Assembly: GCA_964443275.1 (NCBI GenBank)
Contig: CAYUCE010000011.1
Span: 1-43,765, forward strand
Length of the DNA stretch: 43,765 nucleotides
Direction: 5' to 3'
Source: CAYUCE01 sp964443275
Lineage (GTDB): Bacteria > Bipolaricaulota > Bipolaricaulia > CAYUCE01
Numbering within the stretch: position 1 is the stretch's first letter; the number at the start of each line of letters is the position of its first letter. The position numbers and the translations under genes are program-made. Shown here piece after piece: positions 8,237 through 17,119 of the stretch. The notes beneath the pieces were generated by a model, which was not told where the DNA came from, searched no databases, and saw only the letters and a program-made list of their open reading frames with translations.

Positions 8237-8548
8237 AATTTTCAGTTCCTCCAGCACTTCTTTACATGAATCGGGTACTGCTTGAAACAAATACCGGGTT
8301 TCATTAAAAGTAAGTGCTGGATACTACTTTATTTAATGTTGATTTGATTTCCAAGTCCACCAGCTACTTTACATGTAACACAGTATTGCTTGAACTAATA
8401 CTCAGGACCTCCAAAGTAGTCTGCTTGCTTTTAATTTCTTTACATCATACCCCTATTGAAATCAAGGGTTTATTATCACTAGAGTATATAAACGAAATAG
8501 GCTGTCCAATCCCAAAACTCTTTGAAATTTAAACCTGAAGGTAACTAT
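8237..8548. other. Divergent intergenic region, TS-like gene / recN
   Basis: About 310 bases between the divergent TS-like gene and recN. It must hold the promoters of both genes, but I see no pair of hexamers close enough to consensus to call. The frame of the TS-like gene remains open upstream to about 8330. No RNA gene or repeat was seen. Confidence 0.4.
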
Positions 8549-10258
8549 ATGCTCAAAAAGGTGTATATCAAAAATTTCGCTTTATTTGACGAAATTGAGG
8601 TTGAATTTACCGACCACCTAAATATCATAACCGGCGAAACCGGAGCTGGAAAATCGCTGCTAATAGAGGCCTTAAAAGCAATTTTGGGGGAGAAGATTGA
8701 TCCGGAATCGCTTCGGAATAAAGATAGCAAAGCCATAGTGGAGGGCATATTTAGTGCCCCCTCCTCCAACCAGCTAAAAGATTTAGTGGACCGAGAGAAT
8801 GTAAACCTAGCTCAACCGGAGATAATCCTACGACGTGAATTACATCCTAGCGGACACAGCCGCTCATTTCTAAATGACTCTCCGGTGACTATGGATATCC
8901 TCTCTCAAGTAGGGGATGCATTGGTGGAGCTGCACGGTCAACATGAACATCAGTCACTTTTGAAGACCGAAAATCACCTACATTTTTTGGATAGCTTCGG
9001 GGGACTTGATCAATTGCTCAATCAAACCAAGGAAAAATACGAAAAAGTCAAATCGCTAAGCTATAAGTTAAAACGCTTAAGGGAAGAGGAAAGAGAGCTG
9101 AAGAAAAGGAGAGATTATCTGAAATTCCAACTACAAGAAATTACCAGAGTGAATCCTCAACCTGAGGAAGACCAAAAACTAAAGCACAGAAGGGAAATTT
9201 TACAAAATAGCGAAGAACTTTCCCAAGTTACCCAATTTGCTAACCATAGCCTGTATGAGGAGGAAAATTCGGTATATTCTACTTTAAGTGAAATCATCAA
9301 TAAATTGGGTCAAATTGCAGCCACCGATGAGACGTTCGGCCGCATAAGGGAGGAATGTTCCCACATTCAAATCAAGATAGAGGAAATAGCCAGGGAGCTG
9401 CGTTCATACCATCAGAATATAGAATTTAGCTCCCAAGAGCTGGATGAGATCAACCAACGTCTGGCGGTTATCAACCGGCTCAAAGAAAAACACGGCAAAA
9501 GCTTAACAGAAGTGTTGGAGTATAAGAAGCAGATTGAGGCAAAGCTAGAGGAGATGGATTCCTTGAGTAACAAGATAGTGGATTTAGAAGGAAAACTAGC
9601 CGAGGCAAAGAAGAAATTTGCCAACCAGGCCATCAAGCTATCCAGAAAACGACAAAAGGCGGCCAAAAAATTGGAAAGGCAAGTGGTAGAAGTGTTGAGT
9701 GAATTGGGAATGGAGAAAGCCCGATTTGAGGTACGGATGAGGCGGGAAAAATCTGAAGAAGGTCTGGTGGAGATAGACGGGGACAAATTTAAGGGGGACC
9801 AAACAGGGATTGATAAGGTTGAGTTCTACCTTTCTGCCAATCCTGGAGAAGAGCCCAAGCCACTTATAAAAGTTGCCTCCGGTGGGGAGATCTCCCGTAT
9901 TATGCTGGCCTTAAAGTCAATATTAGCCGGTAGGGATCAAATTCCCACTCTATTTTTTGATGAAATAGACCGAGGGGTTTCCGGACCGGTGGCCCATGCA
10001 GTGGGAGAAAGGCTGGCCAACCTGGCCCAGTCCCACCAAACTATTTGCATCACCCACCTACCCCAAATCGCCTGTCAGGGGGATTACCATTTATTAGTGG
10101 TAAAGAAGGCCACCGATCAAAAAACTCAAGTTTCCGTACGCCCACTGGATGGTGCCGGGCGGGTGGCGGAGATCGCCAAGCTAATTGGAGGAGAGACAAT
10201 TACCGAGACCAATCGGAAAAGCGCACAGGAACTGCTTAGAAGATCTGTAAGCCGGTGA
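8549..10258 (+). CDS. recN: DNA repair protein RecN
   Basis: RecN is an SMC-like ATPase that acts early in double-strand break repair. The product is 569 residues, normal for the family. The N-terminus has KNFALFDEIEVEF and Walker A GETGAGKS at residues 29-36. A long central coiled coil rich in Lys, Glu and Arg runs from about 150 to 390. The C-terminal half-ATPase has the signature ASGGEISRIMLALKSIL, Walker B TLFFDEIDRGVSG and the ITHLPQIACQGDYH block typical of RecN. I start at the ATG at 8549, which directly precedes the conserved LKKVYIKNFAL and has GAAGG eight bases upstream; an in-frame ATG at 8522 is less likely. A terminator-like hairpin overlaps the stop codon. Confidence 0.97.
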   Translation: MLKKVYIKNFALFDEIEVEFTDHLNIITGETGAGKSLLIEALKAILGEKIDPESLRNKDSKAIVEGIFSAPSSNQLKDLVDRENVNLAQPEIILRRELHPSGHSRSFLNDSPVTMDILSQVGDALVELHGQHEHQSLLKTENHLHFLDSFGGLDQLLNQTKEKYEKVKSLSYKLKRLREEERELKKRRDYLKFQLQEITRVNPQPEEDQKLKHRREILQNSEELSQVTQFANHSLYEEENSVYSTLSEIINKLGQIAATDETFGRIREECSHIQIKIEEIARELRSYHQNIEFSSQELDEINQRLAVINRLKEKHGKSLTEVLEYKKQIEAKLEEMDSLSNKIVDLEGKLAEAKKKFANQAIKLSRKRQKAAKKLERQVVEVLSELGMEKARFEVRMRREKSEEGLVEIDGDKFKGDQTGIDKVEFYLSANPGEEPKPLIKVASGGEISRIMLALKSILAGRDQIPTLFFDEIDRGVSGPVAHAVGERLANLAQSHQTICITHLPQIACQGDYHLLVVKKATDQKTQVSVRPLDGAGRVAEIAKLIGGETITETNRKSAQELLRRSVSR

Positions 10259-10288
10259 TTGTAGTTTGCTCGAAGCAAACTCAATCAC
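10255..10288 (+). terminator. Hairpin at the end of recN
   Basis: GTGATTG pairs with CAATCAC and AGTTTGC with GCAAACT, with one bulged T and a TCGA loop, giving a 14-bp stem that includes the recN TGA. Only a short TCTTT follows, so it is a moderate intrinsic terminator or an mRNA-stabilising stem. Confidence 0.65.
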
Positions 10289-10366
10289 TCTTTAACTATA
10301 ATTTGTTGTTACCAAAAGGGTTATCTTACGTCTTTTCCAAAAACGTTTAAAACAAGGAGGATCAAT

Positions 10367-11542
10367 ATGGGGGACAGGATTTCTAAAATTGAGTTAGACC
10401 ATCGTAAGGACAAAGTGGCTAAAATTCTAGGCAAAAGAGAGATAGATCTACTTTGCCTTTTTAGTCCCACTCAAATCTTTTATCTTACCGGACTTTACCT
10501 GATTCAAACCGAACGCCCCATGGCCCTCATTTTTGATGGCCGGGAAACGTCCATTTTCGTGCCCCTACTTGAACGGGAACACGCAGAAGAACTGGGAGGA
10601 GCCGATAAGATACTGACCTATAGTGAATATCCGGGTACCGAACATCCCATGAAGATATTGGCCGAAAAGATAGAGGATCGAAGACCGGCCAAAGTAGGAG
10701 TAGACAGCGACGGTTACGGGGGCGGTTACGGATATGAGGGACCATCGCTTTCCGAGCTTATATCAGCGGAAGTTGAAAAAATGCCCCAAGTTATCCGGGA
10801 CATGATGATGATAAAAAGCAAACAGGAGATTGATTTAATAAGAGAGAGCGTGCGCTGGGGAAACCTGGCTCACCAGCTTCTACAAGACTATACTTATCCG
10901 GGGCTTTTAGAAAACGAGATTTCCGTTCAAGCATCGCTGGATGCTTCCCAAGCAATGATAAAAACTCTGGGTCCGGATTATGTACCCGTTAAGGGTTCGG
11001 ATCTTCCGGCCGGGGCCGGTTTTCGGGGGCAAATTGGTAAAAAAAGTGCCCTACCCCACACCTTGACTACCAACCAACTTATCCAAGAAGGTGATGTACT
11101 GGTGACCGGGGCATCATCCGAGGTGGGCGGATATACAAGCGAACTAGAGCGCACTATGATCGTCGGCGATCCCACTGACCGGCAGATCAGATATTTCCAA
11201 TTGATGGTTAAAGCTCAAAATACTGCCTTTCAGACTATAAAACCGGGAAAGAAATTCTCCGATGTAGAAAAAGTCATGCTCGATTTCTATCGGGAAAATG
11301 ACCTTCAAGACTATTGGCGCCATCATACCGGCCACAGCATCGGAGTGAGCGGCCATGAGGCCCCTTATTTTGATCGTGGGGACCACAGAGAGATTCGACC
11401 GGGGATGGTAGTAACCATGGAGCCGGGTATTTACATCCCCGATTTTGCCGGCTTCAGACATTCAGATACCGTACTGGTTACCGAAGAAGGAATTGAAATA
11501 CTGACCTATTACCCCCGGAATTTGGAAAGCTTGATCATTTGA
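10367..11542 (+). CDS. M24 family (Xaa-Pro peptidase-like) protein with altered metal site
   Basis: The product (391 residues) has the creatinase-like N-terminal domain to about residue 150 and a pita-bread M24 domain after it. HHTGHSIGVSGHEAP, EPGIYIP and TEEGIE match the His and two Glu metal ligands of methionine and Xaa-Pro aminopeptidases. The two Asp ligands, however, are replaced: the usual D-x-G strand reads VTGASSEVGGYTSELERT, with no Asp at the first position and Glu at the second. Such changes occur in metal-free M24 relatives such as creatinase-type hydrolases, so it may not be a peptidase. AAGGAGG stands seven bases before the ATG. It is flanked by a hairpin upstream and has no close operon partner; the ABC exporter begins about 220 bases later. 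Confidence 0.85.
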   Translation: MGDRISKIELDHRKDKVAKILGKREIDLLCLFSPTQIFYLTGLYLIQTERPMALIFDGRETSIFVPLLEREHAEELGGADKILTYSEYPGTEHPMKILAEKIEDRRPAKVGVDSDGYGGGYGYEGPSLSELISAEVEKMPQVIRDMMMIKSKQEIDLIRESVRWGNLAHQLLQDYTYPGLLENEISVQASLDASQAMIKTLGPDYVPVKGSDLPAGAGFRGQIGKKSALPHTLTTNQLIQEGDVLVTGASSEVGGYTSELERTMIVGDPTDRQIRYFQLMVKAQNTAFQTIKPGKKFSDVEKVMLDFYRENDLQDYWRHHTGHSIGVSGHEAPYFDRGDHREIRPGMVVTMEPGIYIPDFAGFRHSDTVLVTEEGIEILTYYPRNLESLII

Positions 11543-11645
11543 AAAATTTCTCTCCCTCTATTAAAGTACCGAAGAATGGAATAGGTTATTTGCCTCAATA
11601 TGAAAATTCTCTGGCTTGATTAATAAAACTTAAGGGCAAAATTGA

Positions 11646-11674
11646 TTGTTTTACAGCCATCTATACAGTATAAT
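11646..11674 (+). promoter_or_regulatory. Candidate sigma70 promoter for the ABC exporter
   Basis: A perfect TATAAT at 11669-11674 with a weak -35 (TTGTTT, 11646-11651) at 17-base spacing. It lies about 85 bases before the ATG of the ATPase gene. The -10 is convincing; the -35 matches only half of the consensus. Confidence 0.45.
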
Positions 11675-11759
11675 AATCTCCAAGCTGATTTTCAGATAAA
11701 AATGCCAAATCTGTTCTCTAAATTAAGTTGAAACCAGAGAAAGTAGTGGAAGAACAATC

Positions 11760-12686
11760 ATGCCAATAAGCATAAACGTCAAAGACCTAAAAAAATATTA
11801 TGGTTCGGTAAAAGCAGTTGACGGAATTAGCTTTCAAGTTAAAGCCGGACAGATATTTGGGATGCTCGGTCCCAACGGAGCAGGCAAAACAACTACCATC
11901 GAAACTTTGATAGGGCTGCTTGACCGAAACGGCGGCCAGATAAACATTTCGGGACTGGATCCAGATAGTGATCCGGATGAGCTGAAAAAAAGAATTGGGG
12001 TTCAGCTTCAAAATCCGGCCATGTTTCCCCACCTTACAGTCCGGGAAACTCTCCAGCTTTTTGCCAGCTTCTATCCCCATCCTTTAACCATAGAAGATAC
12101 CCTAAATAAAGTGGGTCTTGAGAGTAATGGAACCAAGAGAATTGAAAATTTATCCGGTGGTCAAAAACACCGCCTGGCCGTGGCTCTGGCTCTGATTTCC
12201 AACGGTGAAATTATATTTTTGGATGAGCCGACCACCGGGCTTGATCCTCAAGCTCGCCGGAGACTCTGAGAGGTAATTTCAAACCTAAAAGGTGAAGGGG
12301 TAACCGTCTTTTTAACTACCCACTATATGGACGAGGCAGAGGAACTTTGCGACTACCTAGTAATCATCGATCAGGGCAAGATCATCGCCGAGGGCTCACC
12401 GGGTAAGTTAATTGACCAATATTTTAAAGAAAGAGCGGTAGAGTTTACCGATCCCGGATTTACCAAACCGGAAAGGGAAGAGCTTCGGGATTTGGTAGGA
12501 ACTAGAATGAGCTATGATGAAGAACAAGATCGCATCATCGTGTATACGGAAACCATTCCCAGAACTTGCTCCGGGCTTATGGATTATGCCGAAGAAGTAA
12601 ACAAACCACTGGAGGATATAGTGGTAAGAGGTGCCACTTTGGAGGATGTGTTTTTAAAACTTACCGGAAGGGGGATTAGGGAATGA
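11760..12686 (+). pseudogene. ABC-2 exporter ATP-binding subunit with in-frame TGA
   Basis: This is the nucleotide-binding subunit of a DrrA/CcmA-type drug or polymer exporter. Walker A (GPNGAGKTT), the signature LSGGQKHR and Walker B (EIIFLDEPTTGLDPQ) are intact. At 12267-12269 a TGA interrupts the frame between QARRRL and EVISNLKGEG; relatives have Trp there, so a TGG to TGA change explains it. The same frame then continues through the H-loop (TTHYMDEAEE) and the C-terminal domain to 12686, overlapping the permease start by four bases. TGA is used as a normal stop in nearby genes and TGG codes Trp, so recoding is unlikely. It is either a recent nonsense mutation, a sequencing error or a leaky stop. 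Without readthrough the product lacks the H-loop His and would not hydrolyse ATP normally. Confidence 0.85.
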
Positions 12687-13777
12687 GAAGTAGACTTCGC
12701 ATCTTCACTGAGTTGTTTTTGGCAAACGCCAAGGAATTTTACCGGGATAGCTCTGCTCTTTTTTGGACCCTGGCCTTTCCCATTATATTTACCTTTATCT
12801 TTGGGATAGTCTTTTCCGGGGGCGGTGAGTCTAGCTATACCATTGGGGTGGTCACCGACCCCGCCAACCCGATGACCGAACCGGTGGTGGAAGGTATAAG
12901 ATCGATACCCATTTTCAGGGTCAACACCGGCACCGAAGAAGGTGAAATGAAGGCCCTGCAGCAAGGAAACAGAACTTTGGTGGTGGTCATGCCTGAGGTC
13001 AATCCGGAAGACCTCCAAACCGGAAAAACACTGGACATCGAAATCTACTATAATGGTACCCAGCAAAACACTAGCCGGGCGCTGATTTCGGCCATACAGC
13101 AAGTATTTGCAGAAGCAGAGCGTAAGATCACCGGAAGACCGCAAGTCTTTAAGGTCACCGCACAGCCGATCCAAACCAGAGAACTAACTAACTTCGACTA
13201 TCTACTGCCCGGAATATTGGCCATGGCCTTAATGCAGCTTGGTTTATTTGGGGTCTTCGATTTTATGAATTTAAGAGATAAAGGGGTAATCAGAGGCCTG
13301 GCTGTAACCCCCCTGCCCCGGTCCACAATCTTTCAAAGTGAAGTATTATTGAGACTGCTGGTAGCATTAGTACAGACTATCTTAATTGTAGTGGTCGGCC
13401 AGATTGTCTTTAACGTTCAGATAATCGGCAATCCGCTGTTTGTAGTGGGGCTGGTTATCTTTGGAGCTTTGACCTTCGTAAGCTTCGGTTATATGCTGGC
13501 CTCCTTCTCCAAGTCATTTGAAGCCGGCCGTAATATTATTCAACTGGTTCAGTTTCCCATGATGTTTTTGTCCGGTATATTCTTCCCGGTAGAGATTATG
13601 CCCGACTATATCCGACCGGTGGTGAAGGCCATCCCTCTTACCTATCTAGGCGATGCATTAAGGCAAGTGATGGTGGGGGCCCCGCCCGATCACTCCATGA
13701 CTATAAACCTAGCTGTTTTAGGAGGGTGGTTGGTAGTATCCTCGATATTGGCCGTTAAATTCTGGCGGTGGGAGTAA
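12683..13777 (+). CDS. ABC-2 type transporter permease
   Basis: A 364-residue permease of the ABC-2/DrrB-YhaP type, partner of the ATPase whose stop it overlaps (ATGA at 12683-12686). The first helix lies at about residues 28-50, followed by a large extracytoplasmic domain (about 50-165) and five more hydrophobic helices between about 170 and 360. FPMMFLSGIFFPVEIMP and the following IPLTYLGDALRQVM segment are family hallmarks. The pair would export a lipophilic compound, drug or polymer; the substrate cannot be read from sequence. The frame is intact, which argues the operon was functional until recently. The histidine-catabolic ftcD begins 34 bases after its stop, so readthrough into that operon is possible. 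Confidence 0.9.
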   Translation: MRSRLRIFTELFLANAKEFYRDSSALFWTLAFPIIFTFIFGIVFSGGGESSYTIGVVTDPANPMTEPVVEGIRSIPIFRVNTGTEEGEMKALQQGNRTLVVVMPEVNPEDLQTGKTLDIEIYYNGTQQNTSRALISAIQQVFAEAERKITGRPQVFKVTAQPIQTRELTNFDYLLPGILAMALMQLGLFGVFDFMNLRDKGVIRGLAVTPLPRSTIFQSEVLLRLLVALVQTILIVVVGQIVFNVQIIGNPLFVVGLVIFGALTFVSFGYMLASFSKSFEAGRNIIQLVQFPMMFLSGIFFPVEIMPDYIRPVVKAIPLTYLGDALRQVMVGAPPDHSMTINLAVLGGWLVVSSILAVKFWRWE

Positions 13778-13811
13778 ACTCAAAAAAAATTCAACTACCA
13801 GGGGGATTAGA

Positions 13812-14714
13812 ATGCGCAAAATATTGGAATCGGTCCCTAACTTCAGTGAAGGGCGGGATCAGGAAAAAATAGAGCAGATAGTTGGACCATTTCGAGCCAC
13901 TGAAGGTGTAAAGCTACTAGATTATTCGGCAGACCAAGACCACAATCGGTTGGTGGTGACGTTGGTTGGCGACCCTTCTGGATTAAAGTCTTCTCTACTT
14001 CAGACGATGGGAATTGCGGTGGATTTAATTGATATGAGAAAGCATAAGGGTGAACATCCTCGTATGGGGGCGATAGATGTAGTGCCATTTACCCCCATTA
14101 AGAACGTCGAAATGAAGGAAGCGGTAGAATTATCCCATGAACTAGCCGCTGAAGCAGCTAAGCGCTACGAGTTGCCAATCTACATGTACGAAAATTCCGC
14201 TACCGAGCCTAAGCGGAAAAACCTAGAGACAATCCGCAAAGGTGAATACGAAGGTTTTGCCGAGAAAATCACCAACGAGGAGTGGAAACCGGATTACGGA
14301 CCGGCAAAATTACACCCCACCGCCGGAGCTACCGTGATCGGTGCCCGAAAATCCCTGATTGCCTTCAATGTTAATTTGGGGACCAAAGATATAGAAGTAG
14401 CTAACTTTATTGCTCGGAAAGTAAGACATTCTAGCGGTGGCTTAAGGTATTGCAAAGCGATAGGGGTCGACTTGAAAGAAAAAGGTCTAGTCCAAGTCTC
14501 AATGAATATGACTGACTTTTCCAAAACCTCATTATACCAAGCATATGAGATGATAAAGTTTGAAGCAAAACGCTTCGGGGTAGATATTGTGGAAAGTGAA
14601 CTAATCGGCCTACTACCTGCTGCTGCCCTATTTAATGTAGCGGAATATTACCTACAAATTGAGGATTTCTCCCCCCATCAAGTAATAGAGACCCGCTTGC
14701 TCGAGGATTTATAA
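13812..14714 (+). CDS. ftcD: Glutamate formimidoyltransferase
   Basis: Transfers the formimino group of N-formimidoyl-L-glutamate to tetrahydrofolate, yielding glutamate and 5-formimino-THF, the last carbon-skeleton step of one branch of histidine breakdown. The product (300 residues) begins with VPNFSEGRD and has HKGEHPRMGAIDVVPF, YELPIYMYENSA and PTAGATVIGARKSLIAFNVNL, all typical of the transferase. It corresponds only to the N-terminal half of the bifunctional animal enzyme; the cyclodeaminase half is a separate gene at 25436. A GGGGG-type ribosome site precedes the ATG. Its stop overlaps the hutI start by one base (TAATG), so the two are translationally coupled. Presence of this gene means formiminoglutamate is not simply hydrolysed here. 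Confidence 0.95.
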   Translation: MRKILESVPNFSEGRDQEKIEQIVGPFRATEGVKLLDYSADQDHNRLVVTLVGDPSGLKSSLLQTMGIAVDLIDMRKHKGEHPRMGAIDVVPFTPIKNVEMKEAVELSHELAAEAAKRYELPIYMYENSATEPKRKNLETIRKGEYEGFAEKITNEEWKPDYGPAKLHPTAGATVIGARKSLIAFNVNLGTKDIEVANFIARKVRHSSGGLRYCKAIGVDLKEKGLVQVSMNMTDFSKTSLYQAYEMIKFEAKRFGVDIVESELIGLLPAAALFNVAEYYLQIEDFSPHQVIETRLLEDL

Positions 14715-15928
14715 TGCACAAGCTATTTGTCAAAAACGTAGGAGAGTTGGTGACCTGTGCCAGTAAAGACGGGTTGGGAATCCTGCAAAACGGGGCGGTT
14801 ACCATAGAAGGTGGCCAAATAACCGCGGTGGGCAAAACGGATGAACTTACTCCAGAAGGGACGGGGTGGAAAGTAATTGATGCAGAAGGAAAACCTGTCT
14901 TACCCGGTTTTATTGATGCCCATACACATTTTCCCTTTGGCGGTTACCGGGCTGACGAATTTAAGTGGCGGCTCCAAGGGATCACTTATGAAGAAATCAT
15001 GGAAAAAGGTGGAGGAATTGTCAATACAGTCAAAGCCACTCGGGAGATTAACTTCTCCGAACTAAAGCGGCTTAGTGCTCAGCGGTTAGATTCCATGATG
15101 ACCTACGGGGTCACTACTGTCGAGGGTAAGTCAGGTTACGGCCTAAACTTGGAGACCGAGTTAAAACAGCTAAGGGTGATGAAAGAGCTACAAGAAGAGC
15201 ATCCCTTGGATATAGCCATTACTTTTCTCGGTGCTCATGCTACCCCGCCCGAATATAAAAACGACCCCGATGGCTACATCGACTACTTGATCAATGATAT
15301 GTTACCCCAAGTAGCAGAAACGGGGATGCCCGAGTTCTGTGACGTCTTCTGTGACAAAGGAGCTTTTAATATTAATCAGTCTCGAAGGGTCCTACACCAG
15401 GCCCAGAAGCTTGGTCTTTCATCGAAAATCCACGCTGACGAAATTGCCTCGATTGGAGGAGCAGAATTGGCGGCGGATGTCGGTGCCATCTCCGCAGATC
15501 ACTTGTTAAAAATATCCGATGAAGGAATCAAAAGAATGAAGGAAGAAGGTGTGGTGGGGGTATTGCTGCCTATTACCGCATTTAGTTTGAAAAAAGAATA
15601 CGCCCCGGCGCGTAAATTAATAGATGCCGGGGTTCCAGTTGCTCTGGCCACCGATTTCAACCCGGGTAGTTGCTATTCGGAGTCTATTCCCCTTCTTATC
15701 GCTTTATCTACCTTGTATATGAACATGACTATAGAGGAGACAATTTTGGGGTTGACCAAAAACGCGGCGGCTGCAATTGATCGAGAGGACCAGATAGGGA
15801 GCATCGAAAAAGGCAAACAGGGTGATTTAGTAATCTTGGATGCCCCTTCCTACACCCATCTTGCCTATCATATCAGCATAAATAGTGTGGATAAGGTCAT
15901 CAAAAAAGGGAAATTGCTGATCGAATAA
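14714..15928 (+). CDS. hutI: Imidazolonepropionase
   Basis: Hydrolyses 4-imidazolone-5-propionate to N-formimidoyl-L-glutamate. The 404-residue amidohydrolase has the metal motif DAHTHFPFGGYRADEF near residue 68, the substrate-binding EGKSGYGL segment, AITFLGAHATP, HADEI, a SADHL segment and the C-terminal ATDFNPGSCYSES, all characteristic of HutI rather than of other amidohydrolases. Length is normal. It starts inside the stop of ftcD. Its substrate is made by urocanate hydratase, encoded about 7.7 kb downstream; the genes between are transport, aminotransferase, dehydrogenase and aconitase X. A separate promoter follows at 15990. Confidence 0.96.
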   Translation: MHKLFVKNVGELVTCASKDGLGILQNGAVTIEGGQITAVGKTDELTPEGTGWKVIDAEGKPVLPGFIDAHTHFPFGGYRADEFKWRLQGITYEEIMEKGGGIVNTVKATREINFSELKRLSAQRLDSMMTYGVTTVEGKSGYGLNLETELKQLRVMKELQEEHPLDIAITFLGAHATPPEYKNDPDGYIDYLINDMLPQVAETGMPEFCDVFCDKGAFNINQSRRVLHQAQKLGLSSKIHADEIASIGGAELAADVGAISADHLLKISDEGIKRMKEEGVVGVLLPITAFSLKKEYAPARKLIDAGVPVALATDFNPGSCYSESIPLLIALSTLYMNMTIEETILGLTKNAAAAIDREDQIGSIEKGKQGDLVILDAPSYTHLAYHISINSVDKVIKKGKLLIE

Positions 15929-15989
15929 CCTCGGCAAACACTACACAAGTTAAAATGATAAAAGGCAGTCTCTAGGGCCGACCTGAACT

Positions 15990-16018
15990 TTGTCATCACC
16001 AGATAAATTGCATATAAT
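15990..16018 (+). promoter_or_regulatory. Sigma70 promoter of the amino-acid transporter module
   Basis: TTGTCA at 15990-15995, a 17-base spacer and a perfect TATAAT at 16013-16018. Transcription would start near 16025, leaving about 200 bases of leader before the binding-protein gene. This shows the transporter-to-aconitase X block can be expressed apart from ftcD-hutI. Confidence 0.75.
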
Positions 16019-16165
16019 TAAGTCCTACAAAATGAGCCCAAAGGCAAAGAAATTGAAAATGAAAATCAGAAATAACTAACCGAATTATTGCGATTTGTAC
16101 CCGGCCTATGATTAATTTAGGTTAAAAGAAATGTTTTTAATCTTACGCGAAAAGGGAGGTGATAT

Positions 16166-16225
16166 ATGAGATTTATTAGAGATTTTGACTTCTTCAAATC
16201 ACTTCATACCAATAAAGGAGGTTAA
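16166..16225 (+). CDS. 19-codon leader ORF before the binding-protein gene
   Basis: A small frame starting at an ATG with a strong GGGAGGTGAT ribosome site and ending in TAA three bases before the next ATG. It encodes MRFIRDFDFFKSLHTNKGG, with four Phe and one His. Its last codons contain the AAAGGAGG ribosome site of the binding-protein gene, so translating it should affect initiation downstream. This layout is that of a leader peptide or coupling ORF. No alternative terminator hairpins were found, so classic attenuation is not shown. Confidence 0.55.
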   Translation: MRFIRDFDFFKSLHTNKGG

Positions 16226-16227
16226 AA

Positions 16228-17007
16228 ATGAAGCGGTTTAAAATAATTGCGATTAGCTTGATGCTAATTACAGTTTTGACTATAAGCGGAAGCATTGCTG
16301 CCGGTGGGGCTCAAGAACTTCCTGACACGTTAATACACGGCTTCGATGCGAACTACCCACCATATACATGGATAAACAAAGAGGGGGAAGCAGTAGGATT
16401 CGACGTAGAAGTGGTAGATTGGATAGCTGAAAACCAAGGCTTCAAGGTAGTACACAAACCGGTTGCCTGGGATGGGATAATACTAGCACTAACCTCAGGG
16501 GAAATCGATTTCATCGCCTCTGGAATGACCCACAACCCAGAAAGAGCTAGAAAAGTGAGATTCACAATCCCCTACGACTCATATGTCCACGAAATAGTCA
16601 TACCCCAAGATTCTGATCTAACCGTAGAAGATCTCAAAGGTGGAGAGAAACAGAAGGTCGCCTGTCAGTTAGGAGCTACCTCAGATAAATGGGTTGGAAA
16701 CCTAATAGAGTGGGGATGGAATATTGAAAAACTCGCACTCGGATCTTACACGGCCGCCGCAGAAGCAGTCAACCAAGGAAGAGCAGTTGCCTTTGTTTCG
16801 GACAGCGCGTGGACCGGACCAAACCTAAAGAAAGAACAATTCTCAAATTTAAAAGTTCTCGCCCCAGTAGGACCAACTTCCTACTACGCATACGCAGTAA
16901 GACAAGACGATCAAGCTATCCTCAACGCCCTAAACGATGGATTACAAAGTATTATTGGAACCGAGAAATGGCGTGAACTAAGAGAAAAATATGATATGTC
17001 ACTATAA
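16228..17007 (+). CDS. Polar amino-acid ABC transporter substrate-binding protein
   Basis: A family 3 extracellular solute-binding protein (259 residues). A signal peptide occupies about residues 1-28, ending near AAGGAQ; there is no Cys lipobox, so it would be periplasmic or released unless anchored otherwise. The mature part has the family pattern: HGFDANYPPYTW, GFDVEVVDWIA, DFIASGMTHNPERARKVRFT and a C-terminal GTEKWRELREKYDM. It feeds the two permeases and ATPase that follow. AAAGGAGG precedes the ATG, within the end of the 19-codon leader ORF. Given the flanking hut genes, histidine is the likely ligand; imidazolelactate or another polar amino acid is possible. The ligand cannot be read from sequence alone. 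Confidence 0.92.
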   Translation: MKRFKIIAISLMLITVLTISGSIAAGGAQELPDTLIHGFDANYPPYTWINKEGEAVGFDVEVVDWIAENQGFKVVHKPVAWDGIILALTSGEIDFIASGMTHNPERARKVRFTIPYDSYVHEIVIPQDSDLTVEDLKGGEKQKVACQLGATSDKWVGNLIEWGWNIEKLALGSYTAAAEAVNQGRAVAFVSDSAWTGPNLKKEQFSNLKVLAPVGPTSYYAYAVRQDDQAILNALNDGLQSIIGTEKWRELREKYDMSL

Positions 17008-17031
17008 TAATCGTAACTGATTTAAGACAGC

Positions 17032-17067
17032 GGGGGAATTTCATGTTTAATCACCATGAAATTCCCC
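17032..17067 (+). terminator. Perfect hairpin between binding protein and permease genes
   Basis: GGGGAATTTCATG (17033-17045) pairs fully with CATGAAATTCCCC (17055-17067) over a 9-base loop. No T-run follows, so it is more likely an mRNA-stabilising or partial-termination stem. Such stems commonly raise binding-protein mRNA above that of the permeases. Confidence 0.7.
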
Positions 17068-17119
17068 TCTCAACCTTTAAGTTGACGTGACCTAAACTTA
17101 CAACTAATAAATTTTAGAA

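Noticed and set aside
12267..12269. Genome-wide recoding of TGA as Trp
   Set aside because: TGA is the normal stop of recN, the M24 gene and other genes here, and Trp is coded by TGG throughout.
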